Counted from the first letter of the stretch, positions 36,452-45,071 are shown. The stretch: DNA of 64,000 nt from Gemmatimonadota bacterium (GCA_012960225.1 DUBS01000004.1:90652-154651), one strand, 5' to 3'. Numbers and translations are program-made. The notes: generated by a model from the letters alone, not told the origin.

Positions 36452-37876
36452 CTAGCACCCCTTGGGCGACTGTATGCCCCATTCGAAATGGTGTAGAGGA
36501 AGACCGCTAGGCAAGGATGCCGGCACCAAAGCACGTAGTGAGTCCGGATGTGCACCCGGGTCGGTAAGAGCATTTCGGACAAAGTCCACTACCTGACTAA
36601 ATTCTTCATCAGGTAGTGGTCTGGACGCATCGATCAGTGTCTGGACACTCTCGAGCATCGGTTCCACTGGGCCAACTGACGCCCGTAAGTCAGGATCTAG
36701 CTTGTCGAGTTCATATGATCTGGCAAAATCATAAACTTCAAGGTGATGCCTGACGGCATCCTCCAAGCACACATAAGCACCATTGTGCATGAAAGCTGGC
36801 TGGAAAGCCAAATTTCGCAGAGGAGAGGTCCTGAATTTGTACCGGTCTGCCTCATTTCCTGTTTGCTGCTCTAAACCGTAGTCCTCGTCTTCACCCGGAC
36901 CGTTGAACCGCATATTACGAAACGCTGGCAACACTTGAGGTACAGCAAGCACGTGTGGCTCGAAATCACTGAACATCTCGTTTGCGTAGCCGTCCACCTT
37001 GTGACACTCACCACAGGAAGGCGGCCGGACATCCGGTGTGAAGAAGATGATCGCTCCGCGCTTTTGATCAGCTGTCATCGCATCGTTATCACCACGAGCA
37101 AAGCGATCAATCGGGGCATCGGCTCTAATGAGCGTGAACTGGAACTCAGCTAGAGCAAGGGCGATGTGCTCGTAGCGAAGGGGCACACCGCCACGAATAT
37201 CAGCGAAAACTTCGCCGAAAAGCCTGCGGTACTCATCGATAGCATTTACGCGCTGAACAATTTCATCCCTCATCGCATCGTTATCACCTGCGAACTGGAA
37301 GCCAGCCATCTCGACTCGATTTACCACAGGTGTAAACGCTTGAGCACCGAGGAGGTGATTCATGTGTGATAACGAGCTGCCTTCGGGTTCAGGAAAGAGA
37401 AATCCCAGTGCGTTGTTGAACGGGTCGAAAGAAGTAGACGTGAATCGGGAGTCCCACATGAGGCGAGGGTAAAATGCAGCGTTGATGAGCGACGGGGCTC
37501 GCCGTTGGTTATGTGGCCCACGACGCCCGGGGCCGACAACGCCGTTATTGCCAACCCCTATCGAGATCGGCCTCGAGTCATTGAAACTCACATTGGGACC
37601 GTGACAACCTGAACAACTATTATCCCCAGCTAACGAAAGCACAGGGTCGAAGAAAAGGAAGCGCCCTACATCGGCTAGCCTTAAGTCAACTGCCCGCCCG
37701 AGACGCTCCTCCAAGGACTCTTCGATTAGCCCAGTGTACCCACGTATACGCAACTTTTCCGTGAGTGCTTCATTCAGAGCTGCGTCTACCGCGGGGTCAG
37801 GTCTCGACCATAGATAAAGCACCGCAGCACCAGCAATCACCAGGGTCAAGAAAAGGGTACTTAAGATCGTTCGCAT
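36452..37876 (-). CDS. membrane-anchored di-heme cytochrome c peroxidase (MauG/CcpA family)
   Basis: A 474-residue protein with an N-terminal anchor (STLFLTLVIAGAAVLYLW). The two c-type heme sites are GDNSCSGCHGPNVSF and RPPSCGECHKVDGYAN. The peroxidase core (GRFLFFDPVLSLAG, RRAPSLINAAFYPRLMWDSR, RTSPLRNLAFQPAFMHNGAY) matches the bacterial di-heme peroxidase/MauG family. It would reduce peroxide or oxidise a protein substrate in the periplasm. Its 5' leader and signal region resemble those of the downstream-numbered MORN-repeat gene at 39053. Confidence 0.93.
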   Translation of the reverse strand: MRTILSTLFLTLVIAGAAVLYLWSRPDPAVDAALNEALTEKLRIRGYTGLIEESLEERLGRAVDLRLADVGRFLFFDPVLSLAGDNSCSGCHGPNVSFNDSRPISIGVGNNGVVGPGRRGPHNQRRAPSLINAAFYPRLMWDSRFTSTSFDPFNNALGFLFPEPEGSSLSHMNHLLGAQAFTPVVNRVEMAGFQFAGDNDAMRDEIVQRVNAIDEYRRLFGEVFADIRGGVPLRYEHIALALAEFQFTLIRADAPIDRFARGDNDAMTADQKRGAIIFFTPDVRPPSCGECHKVDGYANEMFSDFEPHVLAVPQVLPAFRNMRFNGPGEDEDYGLEQQTGNEADRYKFRTSPLRNLAFQPAFMHNGAYVCLEDAVRHHLEVYDFARSYELDKLDPDLRASVGPVEPMLESVQTLIDASRPLPDEEFSQVVDFVRNALTDPGAHPDSLRALVPASLPSGLPLHHFEWGIQSPKGC

Positions 37877-37967
37877 AAGCTCTCCTAACCTATAAAGCTA
37901 GAGTTGCTGCTTGCCTCGGCAACCGCCCGACCAAGCGCCTGGAGAAGCAATGCCAGCATTGCCTTCT

Positions 37968-39053
37968 TCAATTTCTCTGGAGTTGCATCTCAGAACCCAC
38001 CCTCTGCCCTGCCCTGTACATACCACTCTCTTCTAACTGACCATTCTCTCGATACACCTCATAAGCTCCGTCACGCTCACCCGCCTTATACGTCGCCTTC
38101 ACCCACAACTGACCATTCTCGTGGTAACTCTCATAAGGCCCATCGCGCTCACCCGCCTTATACGTCCCCTTAACCCACAACTGACCATTCTCGTGGTATC
38201 TCTCATAAGGCCCATCAGCCATTCCTGCCTTGTAGGTCTCTTTGCCCTCTAGCTGACCATTGTCCCTATATCTCTCGTAAGGCCCATCCCGTTCACCCGC
38301 TCTGTATGTTCCTCTCTCGAATAACTGGCCGTTCTCAAAATATCTCTCAAACGGTCCATCGAAATTCCCATCCTTAGCCGGAATCTTCATCCATAACCGC
38401 CCGGTGCTGTAATAATGATCAGACGGTCCGTCTAGTTGACCATCCTTATAGGTCTCTTTGGTCTCCAACTGACCGTTCTCGTAGTACCGCTCATACAGGC
38501 CGTCAAATCTACCATTCTGATACGGCAACTTCACCCACAACTGGCCAGTCCTATAGTAATGCTCGGATGGGCCATCCAATTCTCCGGCCTTGTAGATCTC
38601 TTTGGCCTCTAACTGACCGTTGTCCCAGTACCGCTCATACAGGCCATCGAACTCACCGTTCTTGTAAGTCGTTGAAATCCACAGCTGACCATCACCGTAA
38701 AATCTCTCGAAGGGACCATCAGCTACCCCTTCCTTGTACATCATTTCCTCAGTTAATCGACCGGTTTCGTTGTAGACCTGATATTGACCATCCCGCTCCC
38801 CGCCCTTGTAGGCCGTCTTGATCCGAGGCTGACCGCTCTGATGGTAACTCTCATAAGAGCCATCCCGCTCCCCGCCCTTGTAGGTCCCTTTCTCTTCTAA
38901 TTGACCGTCGTTGTAATACAACTCATACGGTCCGTCTCTCTGGGATAGATCCAGAGAGACGTCAGCTTCAGAGTCAGACGCTGAACACGCATAAGACGCA
39001 ACGGTGCCAGCGACCGCCAAAGTCAGGAAGAGTGAGGATTGAAAAGCTCGCAT
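37968..39053 (-). CDS. MORN-variant (YwqK-type) repeat lipoprotein
   Basis: A 361-residue protein: an exported N-terminus MRAFQSSLFLTLAVAGTVAS with a plausible lipobox SYAC, followed by 13 head-to-tail 24-residue repeats (residues 39-350) and an 11-residue tail. The repeat consensus is DGPYERYxENGQLxxKxTYK followed by A/xGE, the MORN_2 variant found in proteins often annotated YwqK-like antitoxins. That name comes from other family members; nothing here points to a toxin. A surface beta-meander is likely. The repeats from about the tenth onward are the most alike. Confidence 0.88.
   Translation of the reverse strand: MRAFQSSLFLTLAVAGTVASYACSASDSEADVSLDLSQRDGPYELYYNDGQLEEKGTYKGGERDGSYESYHQSGQPRIKTAYKGGERDGQYQVYNETGRLTEEMMYKEGVADGPFERFYGDGQLWISTTYKNGEFDGLYERYWDNGQLEAKEIYKAGELDGPSEHYYRTGQLWVKLPYQNGRFDGLYERYYENGQLETKETYKDGQLDGPSDHYYSTGRLWMKIPAKDGNFDGPFERYFENGQLFERGTYRAGERDGPYERYRDNGQLEGKETYKAGMADGPYERYHENGQLWVKGTYKAGERDGPYESYHENGQLWVKATYKAGERDGAYEVYRENGQLEESGMYRAGQRVGSEMQLQRN
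38004..38939 (-). repeat. tandem array of 13 x 72-bp coding repeats
   Basis: Direct repeats in frame with the MORN-type gene, 24 codons each, detectable by eye as recurring TCATAAGGCCCATC and AACTGACCATT blocks on the plus strand. Alternating repeat subtypes (FDGLYERY/LDGPSEHYY, repeats 5-8) indicate duplication in pairs. Confidence 0.9.
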
Positions 39054-39143
39054 CAGTTCTCCTGCCCAGAAAAACTAGGCTTACTGCCTCCCTCGGCAAC
39101 CGGGTACTGAACCAATCTAAGACGCAATTGTAAAGTTCATTCT

Positions 39144-40028
39144 TCAGTTCATCGGGATTCGAATTCCAAGGCCGATACCGTCGTACCCACGATTGAGAAT
39201 CTGTACTTGCATATCAACCCCTAGGCGATGACTTCGCGGAACGAGGTGACCAATCGCAGCACCCACAACCGCACCCACAATCACATCACTCGGGAAATGA
39301 CGACCCGCTGCTACTCTCGCGTATGCGGTCAAAGCAGCCACGGACATCGTACTTCCCCACACGATGCCTTTTGCCCAATCCGGTGCATTCGTGGCGTCTG
39401 CGACTACAGTCGATACGAAGGCGGCAGCTGAAAAAACAACAGCCGAGTGTCCCGAGAAAAAAGATAGGAATACATCGTCTTCTTCTCTCGCAACTCGGAG
39501 TTTCTCCTCAGGGCTGAGTTCTTGATTATGCACATAAGGCCGTCGCCTTCGGACGCTTCCCTTCACTAAGTCTGTGAACCCCTTATTCAGCAGAAGTAGT
39601 TCGGCTGCCATAAGAGCCAAGGTAGCCGTGTTCTTTCTGGCGACACTTCTGGAACTCGACTCTTGCTGGGATAGGACAACTGAAAGGGACGCTACTGTGG
39701 CCACACCCATCCCCCATAGTAATTGGTCACTGAGGGAGTCCCATCTGTCAGACCACTGCCGAGTCGCATACCTGTCGAAGAACACAACCTCCCCGGATGA
39801 AGCAAGATCAGCAGGCGTGAATGTCTTTGCTCGGTTTGCTCGGTTCCGTCCTAGCAGGTAAAGCCCTGTCACTGCTGACCCGTACGCTATCCCGGTGGGG
39901 ACGTCTCTGACGGTCCAAGAGCGGATTGCATAGGGAAATGCACTCTCCTGTCCTGAGGTAGCCCAGGGGGAAACAAGAGCGGTCGCGACCACTAGACTAT
40001 AGATCCACCTCATCGATCGCATCGACAT
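39144..40028 (-). CDS. PAP2-family phosphatase, membrane or outer-envelope
   Basis: A 294-residue type 2 phosphatidic acid phosphatase. The three motifs are present: KGSVRRRRPY (KxxxxxxRP), FLSFFSGHSAVVF (PSGH-like, with Phe-Ser-Gly-His) and ARVAAGRHFPSDVIVG (SRxxxxxHxxxD-like, Ala replacing Ser). The N-terminus has a signal-like segment (SLVVATALVSPWATSG) and the tail (GYDGIGLGIRIPMN) ends like an outer-membrane strand. It probably removes phosphate from lipid phosphates such as undecaprenyl pyrophosphate. It is divergent from the cstA operon. ATGs at 40028, 40022 and 40013 are all possible starts. Confidence 0.88.
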   Translation of the reverse strand: MSMRSMRWIYSLVVATALVSPWATSGQESAFPYAIRSWTVRDVPTGIAYGSAVTGLYLLGRNRANRAKTFTPADLASSGEVVFFDRYATRQWSDRWDSLSDQLLWGMGVATVASLSVVLSQQESSSRSVARKNTATLALMAAELLLLNKGFTDLVKGSVRRRRPYVHNQELSPEEKLRVAREEDDVFLSFFSGHSAVVFSAAAFVSTVVADATNAPDWAKGIVWGSTMSVAALTAYARVAAGRHFPSDVIVGAVVGAAIGHLVPRSHRLGVDMQVQILNRGYDGIGLGIRIPMN

Positions 40029-40345
40029 TGAAGCTCCATCCTAGCCCTTGGGAAAGTTGCCCCATGGTCACCATACTGACCATGAACTAGCCCTGTAAAA
40101 CACTGTCTTCGTGGGAAATATGAGGGCATACTCAGCACCATGATATGTCTATTTTCTTAGCTAATTTCCGTCCGATCAACACCCGGACAAGGTTACATAG
40201 AATCACTAAATCTCATTGCTACCATTTGCGTCACTTGCCTTGGTCTCGGATAATCCTCCGACTCCCGGCTGTCGGGAGCTTCGCGTCCGGCACTACAATT
40301 CAGTGGAGTCGGCTGGTTCAGGCAACGATTGGGACGGAGGAATAG
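40029..40345. other. intergenic region, 317 bp
   Basis: Divergent spacer between the PAP2 gene and cstA. Around 40092 a TGTAAAACACTGTCTTCGTG stretch weakly resembles the start of repeat copy C, but the core is not convincing. Open frames here lack ribosome-binding sites and protein-like composition. The promoter of the cstA operon must lie here. Confidence 0.45.
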
Positions 40346-42019
40346 ATGAGCGCGTTGGTACTGATGGTGCTGGGCCTCGGAGCTTTCACTGCGGGGTACC
40401 TTCTCTATTCACGCTTCATCTCGGAACACATCTTCCGATTGGATTCGGAGTTCCGAACGCCAGCACACGTCCAGGAAGACGGTGTAGACTTTGTGCCCAC
40501 AAACCGGTGGGTACTATGGGGGCATCACTTCACCTCGGTAGCAGGGGCTGCTCCAATCGTAGGCCCGGCAATCGCAGTGATCTGGGGATGGCTGCCCGCG
40601 TTCCTGTGGGTAACTCTTGGAACGGTTTTCTTCGCCGGAATCCACGATGCTGGAGCGCTCTGGGCCAGCGTGAGGAACGAAGGTAAATCCATCGGGGCGC
40701 TAACCGAGTCGGTCGTAGGACAGAGAGCACGCTCTCTCTTCATGATTATCATCTTCCTGCTTCTTCTGATGGTCAACGCTGTATTTGCCATCCTCATTGC
40801 CAGACTCTTCGTTCAATACCCAACCAGCGTTATCCCTGCCTGGTTCGTCATCGCGGTCGCGGTCACCATCGGCTATTTGCTCTACCGTCGGGGTGTTGCG
40901 CTCCTATGGCCATCTATTATCGGAGTAACTCTCCTTTATGCGTCCATGTTCGTCGGTAATGAGGTACCGCTCAGCCTACCAGAGTCGGTGTTCGGACTGG
41001 GCCCTGCTGGTATCTGGGTGGTCATACTATTCACGTACGCCGCCATCGCCTCGCTTCTTCCGGTCTGGCTCCTTCTACAGCCACGGGATTACATAAACGG
41101 CCTTCAACTCTTCATTGGGCTCGGCATTTTCTTCCTCGCGGTTTTGATAGCTCGACCGGATATAGTAGCACCAATGATCAATTCATCAGTCCCTGAGGAT
41201 GTGCCTTCGCTGATTCCACTTCTGTTTGTGACAATCGCTTGCGGCGCATGCTCCGGATTCCACGGGCTCGTATCCTCTGGGACAACGTCAAAACAAGTGG
41301 ACAATGAAAAGGATGTGCGCTTTGTAGGCTTCTTGGGCACGGTCGGAGAGGGCTCTCTCGCGCTTGCAGCAATCATCGCGTGCACCGCAGGCTTTGCTAC
41401 GCTGGGGGATTGGGAGGGCTACTACACGTCTTTCGGCGCGGGTGGGCTAGACGCGTTCGTCCAAGGAGGAGGAGTGATTCTCGCTAGTATTCCCGGGATC
41501 TCGGAATCGTTTGGCCAGACTCTGCTGGCTGTGATGGCCATTCTCTTTGCTGCTACGACGATGGATACCGGCGTCCGGCTGCAGCGCTATATCGTCCAGG
41601 AAGCGGGCACGATTTATGACATCCCCGCTCTGACTGGGAAAGGACTATCAACCGTATTGGCTGTTGTCTGCTGCCTGGCCCTAGCCTTTGGCTCGGGTGG
41701 CGGAGGAGAGGGCGGTCTCATTATCTGGCCTCTATTCGGGACCACGAATCAGCTTCTTGCAGCCCTCACGCTCCTAGTGCTGAGCGTATTCCTACTGAAA
41801 CAGGGAAGGCCGACCGTATATACGCTCGCTCCCTTTAGCTTCCTTCTTTTCATGACGGTTTGGGCGCTTCTCACACAGCTTCGTAGCTTTTACGAGACCG
41901 AACAGTACTTCCTCCTTGGTCTCGATGCCGTAATCCTAGTGACTGCGATCTGGGTAGGGCTGGAGTCGCTATCAGCGCTCCGGAAAGCTGCTAGCGAATC
42001 GAGTGAGAGCAGCGCCTAG
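40346..42019 (+). CDS. cstA: CstA-family peptide/pyruvate transporter
   Basis: A 557-residue membrane protein with about 15 hydrophobic segments. Family blocks are readable: FVPTNRWVLWGHHFTSVAGA, GPAIAVIWGWLPAFLWVTLG, HDAGALWASVRNEGKSIG, IACGACSGFHGLVSSGTTSK, QVDNEKDVRFVGF and LFAATTMDTGVRLQRYIVQE. CstA proteins take up peptides or pyruvate during carbon limitation. This is the short form. A GGAGGA ribosome-binding site precedes the ATG. It heads a tight plus-strand operon with three small-molecule or redox-type genes. Confidence 0.94.
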   Translation: MSALVLMVLGLGAFTAGYLLYSRFISEHIFRLDSEFRTPAHVQEDGVDFVPTNRWVLWGHHFTSVAGAAPIVGPAIAVIWGWLPAFLWVTLGTVFFAGIHDAGALWASVRNEGKSIGALTESVVGQRARSLFMIIIFLLLLMVNAVFAILIARLFVQYPTSVIPAWFVIAVAVTIGYLLYRRGVALLWPSIIGVTLLYASMFVGNEVPLSLPESVFGLGPAGIWVVILFTYAAIASLLPVWLLLQPRDYINGLQLFIGLGIFFLAVLIARPDIVAPMINSSVPEDVPSLIPLLFVTIACGACSGFHGLVSSGTTSKQVDNEKDVRFVGFLGTVGEGSLALAAIIACTAGFATLGDWEGYYTSFGAGGLDAFVQGGGVILASIPGISESFGQTLLAVMAILFAATTMDTGVRLQRYIVQEAGTIYDIPALTGKGLSTVLAVVCCLALAFGSGGGGEGGLIIWPLFGTTNQLLAALTLLVLSVFLLKQGRPTVYTLAPFSFLLFMTVWALLTQLRSFYETEQYFLLGLDAVILVTAIWVGLESLSALRKAASESSESSA

Positions 42020-42045
42020 GCAACCCCAACGTGGGGTGGCATGCG

Positions 42046-42507
42046 ATGCCCAAAATCATGCCGAACAGTCGAGTCAAAGGACGATCTAGCGTCATTCTGA
42101 TCCGGGAGTGGGAGCGTCAGATGTCTGCCTCCGGATGCTGTGGCCGCCTAGAGGGAGATTTCCTCCAGCGCCGGGGTGAGCGCTGTTTTCCAGAGCGCCG
42201 GGCGGTTATGGAGGCTATGGGTCCGCTTTACCGTGATCTTAGATCTCGCTACGGTGACGAGGTTGAAATCCACGTTGTGGACCCCCGTAATCTCTTTACA
42301 ATCTGTGCCCTTATACTCCGCGATGCGCGCGCTCACAGCTTGAGTATTTGGAAGGCCCTGCGGACCCTCTTCCGCATCCCGGTTACGGGGGTCGTCGTGA
42401 ATGGACGGCTTCTTGCACGAGGTCGATGGCCTGAAGTTTCGGAGTTGAAAGAAGTGTTGGGTGATCCAAAAACCACGCGAGAGGAGGCCGCTAGTGGATT
42501 GGCGTGA
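42046..42507 (+). CDS. CstA-associated thioredoxin-fold-like protein with CCGRLEGD motif
   Basis: About 153 residues. After a short basic N-terminus comes SSVILIREWERQMSASGCCG, then RLEGD; the vicinal Cys pair is C31-C32. A later VEIHVVDPRNLFTICALILR and IPVTGVVVNGRLLARGRWPE, where a cis-Pro-like strand precedes VVVNG, resemble the second half of a thioredoxin-like domain. The function is unknown; the paired cysteines suggest metal or thiol-redox chemistry. Starts at GTG 42031 or ATG 42046 or 42058 are possible; the ATG at 42046 follows GGGGTGG. It lies 26 bp after cstA and overlaps the next start. Confidence 0.75.
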   Translation: MPKIMPNSRVKGRSSVILIREWERQMSASGCCGRLEGDFLQRRGERCFPERRAVMEAMGPLYRDLRSRYGDEVEIHVVDPRNLFTICALILRDARAHSLSIWKALRTLFRIPVTGVVVNGRLLARGRWPEVSELKEVLGDPKTTREEAASGLA

Positions 42508-42757
42508 ACGGATAACTCGCGCCGGAGAACTTCTGCATGAGTTTTATCGAGGACGTCACAGGGGGGCCCTAGCTCGGGAGCGGCGCCAGGAGGACGATCT
42601 ATTTATGCTCCTGGTATTCTCGGAAATGATGGGGATCGAAAATCCGTCGAGCTACTACACGTTGGAGCTACTGCCTCTCTTGTATGAGGGGTTCCATGAA
42701 TGGCACATCCGTATGGGCATGGATCACTCTCCGCTTGAGCACTTTCGCTGCTGCTGA
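42494..42757 (+). CDS. small CC-terminal protein (cory-CC-star type)
   Basis: An 87-residue protein ending HSPLEHFRCC, two cysteines as the last residues. The GTG at 42494 has AGGAGG six bases upstream, inside the preceding gene whose stop it overlaps. The body is amphipathic and His/Tyr/Glu-rich (RAGELLHEFYRGRHRGALAR, FMLLVFSEMMGIENPSSYY, YEGFHEWHIRMGMDH). The size, terminal Cys-Cys and position beside an ArsA-type ATPase match the family NCBI has called cory-CC-star, whose function is unknown to me. A C-terminal metal-binding or lipid-modified tail handed to the ATPase is inference. Confidence 0.78.
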   Translation: MDWRERITRAGELLHEFYRGRHRGALARERRQEDDLFMLLVFSEMMGIENPSSYYTLELLPLLYEGFHEWHIRMGMDHSPLEHFRCC

Positions 42758-42772
42758 GGTCATCTAGAACCC

Positions 42773-43783
42773 ATGAACTCCCTGCCTTTAGAGGGCCACT
42801 CAATTCTCTTCGTGGGCGGCAAGGGTGGCGTGGGCAAAAGCACGACGGCCGCGTCTCTTGCAGTCCATTTGGCTGACTCAGGAGAGCAGATCCTCCTGGT
42901 ATCGACCGATCCCGCTCACTCGTTAGGAGATCTATTTGGAACCTCTGTAGGTGACCGGAAACGAGAAATTATCCCCGGCCTACATGCCCTCGAGATTGAC
43001 CCAGGACAGGAGGTAGAGAGATACCTGGCTCGCGTGAAAAGTGCGATGCGGCACTACGTGCAACCTGCGATGTACTCCGAGATCGAACGTCAGATAGAAC
43101 TCACCCGCCACTCGCCTGGTTCTGAAGAGGCGGCTCTCATGGACCGAGTGACCTCTTTAATGGAGGAGGGAGCAACCTCTCACGACCGCATCATCTTCGA
43201 TACGGCGCCTACGGGGCATACTCTACGGCTTCTTGCTCTGCCAGAGATCATGGCAGCCTGGACGACAGGACTCCTCAGGAGTCGCGATCGATCAGCTTCT
43301 CTCGGGAAAGCAGTCGACCGGCTTCGAGGACGCGAAAAGGCTAGTGGCGACGAACTTGCTTGGTTCGATGATGTTAAGGAGGAAGCGACGGACGAGCGCA
43401 CCCAAAAAATCCAAGAGGTGCTCCTTGAGCGACAGCGGCGTTTTTCCCGGGCCAGGCGACTGCTCCTAGATCCTGACACTACCGCCTTCATACTCGTCCT
43501 GATACCCGAAAAACTACCCATTCTCGAAAGCGAGAAAACACTAAAAGTCCTGAAGCAACATAAAGTTCCTGTCGCTGGGATGGTGGTGAATCGAACTCTT
43601 CCAAACAACCAAGCCTTGGGAGAGTTCTTAGAGAGTCGGCGCTCACAGGAATCGGAGTACCTTCAGCAAATAGAGAAAGCCTTCCCGAAACTCCCGCGTG
43701 TGCAAATTCCTCTCTTATCCCGCGATGTGCAGGGGATTGATGCCCTGAGAGAGGTCGCTCAATACTTGCTGATTGACCGATAA
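42773..43783 (+). CDS. ArsA/Get3-family ATPase
   Basis: A 336-residue SIMIBI ATPase. Deviant Walker A is FVGGKGGVGKSTTAASLA, switch I VSTDPAHSLGDLFG, and switch II IIFDTAPTGHTLRLLALP. A helical, charged insertion around residues 95-235 corresponds to the substrate-binding part in ArsA/Get3. It has a single ATPase half, as in Get3, so it would dimerise. The Cys triad of arsenite-pump ArsA is not visible, so arsenite efflux is unlikely. It starts 15 bp after the CC-terminal protein gene and closes the cstA operon. Delivery of a hydrophobic or metal-bearing client is inferred. Confidence 0.9.
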   Translation: MNSLPLEGHSILFVGGKGGVGKSTTAASLAVHLADSGEQILLVSTDPAHSLGDLFGTSVGDRKREIIPGLHALEIDPGQEVERYLARVKSAMRHYVQPAMYSEIERQIELTRHSPGSEEAALMDRVTSLMEEGATSHDRIIFDTAPTGHTLRLLALPEIMAAWTTGLLRSRDRSASLGKAVDRLRGREKASGDELAWFDDVKEEATDERTQKIQEVLLERQRRFSRARRLLLDPDTTAFILVLIPEKLPILESEKTLKVLKQHKVPVAGMVVNRTLPNNQALGEFLESRRSQESEYLQQIEKAFPKLPRVQIPLLSRDVQGIDALREVAQYLLIDR

Positions 43784-43930
43784 CGCTGGATGGCTCAAGG
43801 GACCCGTGTTCCTACCCAGAGAGCGGGCGGTACCCAAGATCAAATCTAGCGAACAGCCCTGGCTGGCTTCCCCTCGTACGAGGTACTAATCTGGCTTCGA
43901 TTCTAGATTCCAGATTATGGAGGATTAGAC

Positions 43931-44035
43931 ATGCGCTGGTGGCATCCCTCGGTAACCCTTTCGGGTACCGTACTTCTCTTCGGGACACCGTTCGAAGGGC
44001 AAGTTATACCCCTTCGAACACATGTACCCGGTTAG
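43931..44035 (+). CDS. possible 34-aa leader peptide
   Basis: Begins MRWWHPSVTLSGTVLLFGTP and ends RTHVPG; GGAGG lies eight bases before the ATG. The stop is 46 bp upstream of the NHL-protein start, and a hairpin lies between. It may be a translated leader or a short secreted or membrane peptide, or chance. The 300-bp gap 43784-44081 contains nothing else recognisable. Confidence 0.4.
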   Translation: MRWWHPSVTLSGTVLLFGTPFEGQVIPLRTHVPG

Positions 44036-44060
44036 GCCCTCGTGAAGCACGAGAGGGTCC
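44036..44060 (+). other. hairpin upstream of the NHL-repeat gene
   Basis: CTCGTG-AAG-CACGAG forms a perfect six-pair stem, extended by CC/GG across a small AG bulge. It starts directly after the stop of the 34-aa frame and ends about 20 bp before the next start codon. There is no T-tract, so it is not a simple terminator. Confidence 0.4.
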
Positions 44061-44081
44061 GCTAGCAATGGAGGACCAGTG

Positions 44082-45071
44082 ATGTCAAATCCAGGAAGAG
44101 CAGGACTAATAATTCTCTCACTAAGCATGGCAGCCATCTCAATCTCCTGCAGCGAAGACCAAATCCAGGAAGTGTCGTATAGTCTGGTCGAGGGATGGGC
44201 AGAGCTGCCTGAAGGAATTGAAACCTGGGGGCAGACCATCGGCGTAGAAATTGATACCGGGGGCAACCTTCTGGTCTTCCAAAGGTGTTTTGCAAGTAAC
44301 TGTATTGGGCGAGATGAAGTACCAGCCTTCCTGAAATACAACTCGGATGGAAAGCTGATCGATAGCTGGGGTGAAGGAATGTTCGTGTGGCCCCACGGCT
44401 TCTTCTTGGATTCTGATGGAAACATCTGGACGACGGATGCACGCGGCAGGGAAGGAAAAGGTCAGCAGGTCCTGAAGTTCAGCCCCAACGGCAGAGTGCT
44501 CATGGCGCTCGGCACCCCAGGTGTTGCGGGAGATGGACCGAATACGCTCAGCGGTCCAACAGATATTGCAGTAGCCCCGAACGGTGACATTTTTGTCGCA
44601 GACGGCCATGGAAACAACCGAATCGTGAAGTACTCGAGCGATGGAGAATTTCTTCTGCAGTGGGGCCAGGAGGGCACCGGACCCGGTGAGTTCAATGAAC
44701 CCCATTGTCTTGCCTTCGATTCGAGGGGCCGGCTCTTCGTCGGTGACCGTGTTAACCAAAGAATCCAAGTGTTTGATCAAGATGGCCGGTACCTCGCCGA
44801 GTGGCCCAACATCATGGCGAGCGGCATGCATATCACCCAAGACGATGTGGTTTACGTTGCTGATTACCAGCTTCGAGAGGGCATAGTAATCGCCAACGCT
44901 AGTGACTTTTCAGAGGTAGGCTTTATCTCTGAGGCTCTTCCGGAAGGTGTGACGGTGGACGTGGAAGGCAACGTCTACGCTGGGGAAGTCTTACCGCGTA
45001 ATCTGAAAAAATTTGCCAAAACCCTTGGGCCCCCTACGACTGCACCCCAGGAACGAGGAAGCAATGACTGA
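44082..45071 (+). CDS. exported NHL-repeat beta-propeller protein
   Basis: About 329 residues with a signal sequence (GRAGLIILSLSMAAISISC, possibly a lipobox) and a six-bladed propeller of NHL type. Repeats follow the pattern GPTDIAVAPNGDIFVADGHG, NNRIVKYSSDG, EPHCLAFDSRGRLFVGDR and NQRIQVFDQDGRYL. Propellers of this kind bind proteins or act as lyases or lactonases; no catalytic set is obvious. The ATG at 44082 follows GGAGG; a GTG one codon earlier is possible. Its 3' end overlaps the start of the VOC gene. Confidence 0.85.
   Translation: MSNPGRAGLIILSLSMAAISISCSEDQIQEVSYSLVEGWAELPEGIETWGQTIGVEIDTGGNLLVFQRCFASNCIGRDEVPAFLKYNSDGKLIDSWGEGMFVWPHGFFLDSDGNIWTTDARGREGKGQQVLKFSPNGRVLMALGTPGVAGDGPNTLSGPTDIAVAPNGDIFVADGHGNNRIVKYSSDGEFLLQWGQEGTGPGEFNEPHCLAFDSRGRLFVGDRVNQRIQVFDQDGRYLAEWPNIMASGMHITQDDVVYVADYQLREGIVIANASDFSEVGFISEALPEGVTVDVEGNVYAGEVLPRNLKKFAKTLGPPTTAPQERGSND

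Noticed and set aside
38004-38939. CRISPR-like array
   Set aside because: The repeats are contiguous 72-bp coding units in frame with no unique spacers, so this is a protein repeat array.
37968-39053. Antitoxin of a toxin-antitoxin pair (the usual label for YwqK-like repeats)
   Set aside because: The protein has an export signal and no adjacent toxin gene; neighbours are a cytochrome peroxidase and a PAP2 phosphatase.
40145-40345. Small frame upstream of cstA
   Set aside because: No ribosome-binding site, His/Arg-rich chance composition, and it overlaps the expected promoter region.
42773-43783. Arsenite efflux ATPase (arsA of an ars operon)
   Set aside because: Only one ATPase half, no visible Cys metal triad and no arsB/arsD nearby; a Get3-like carrier role fits better.
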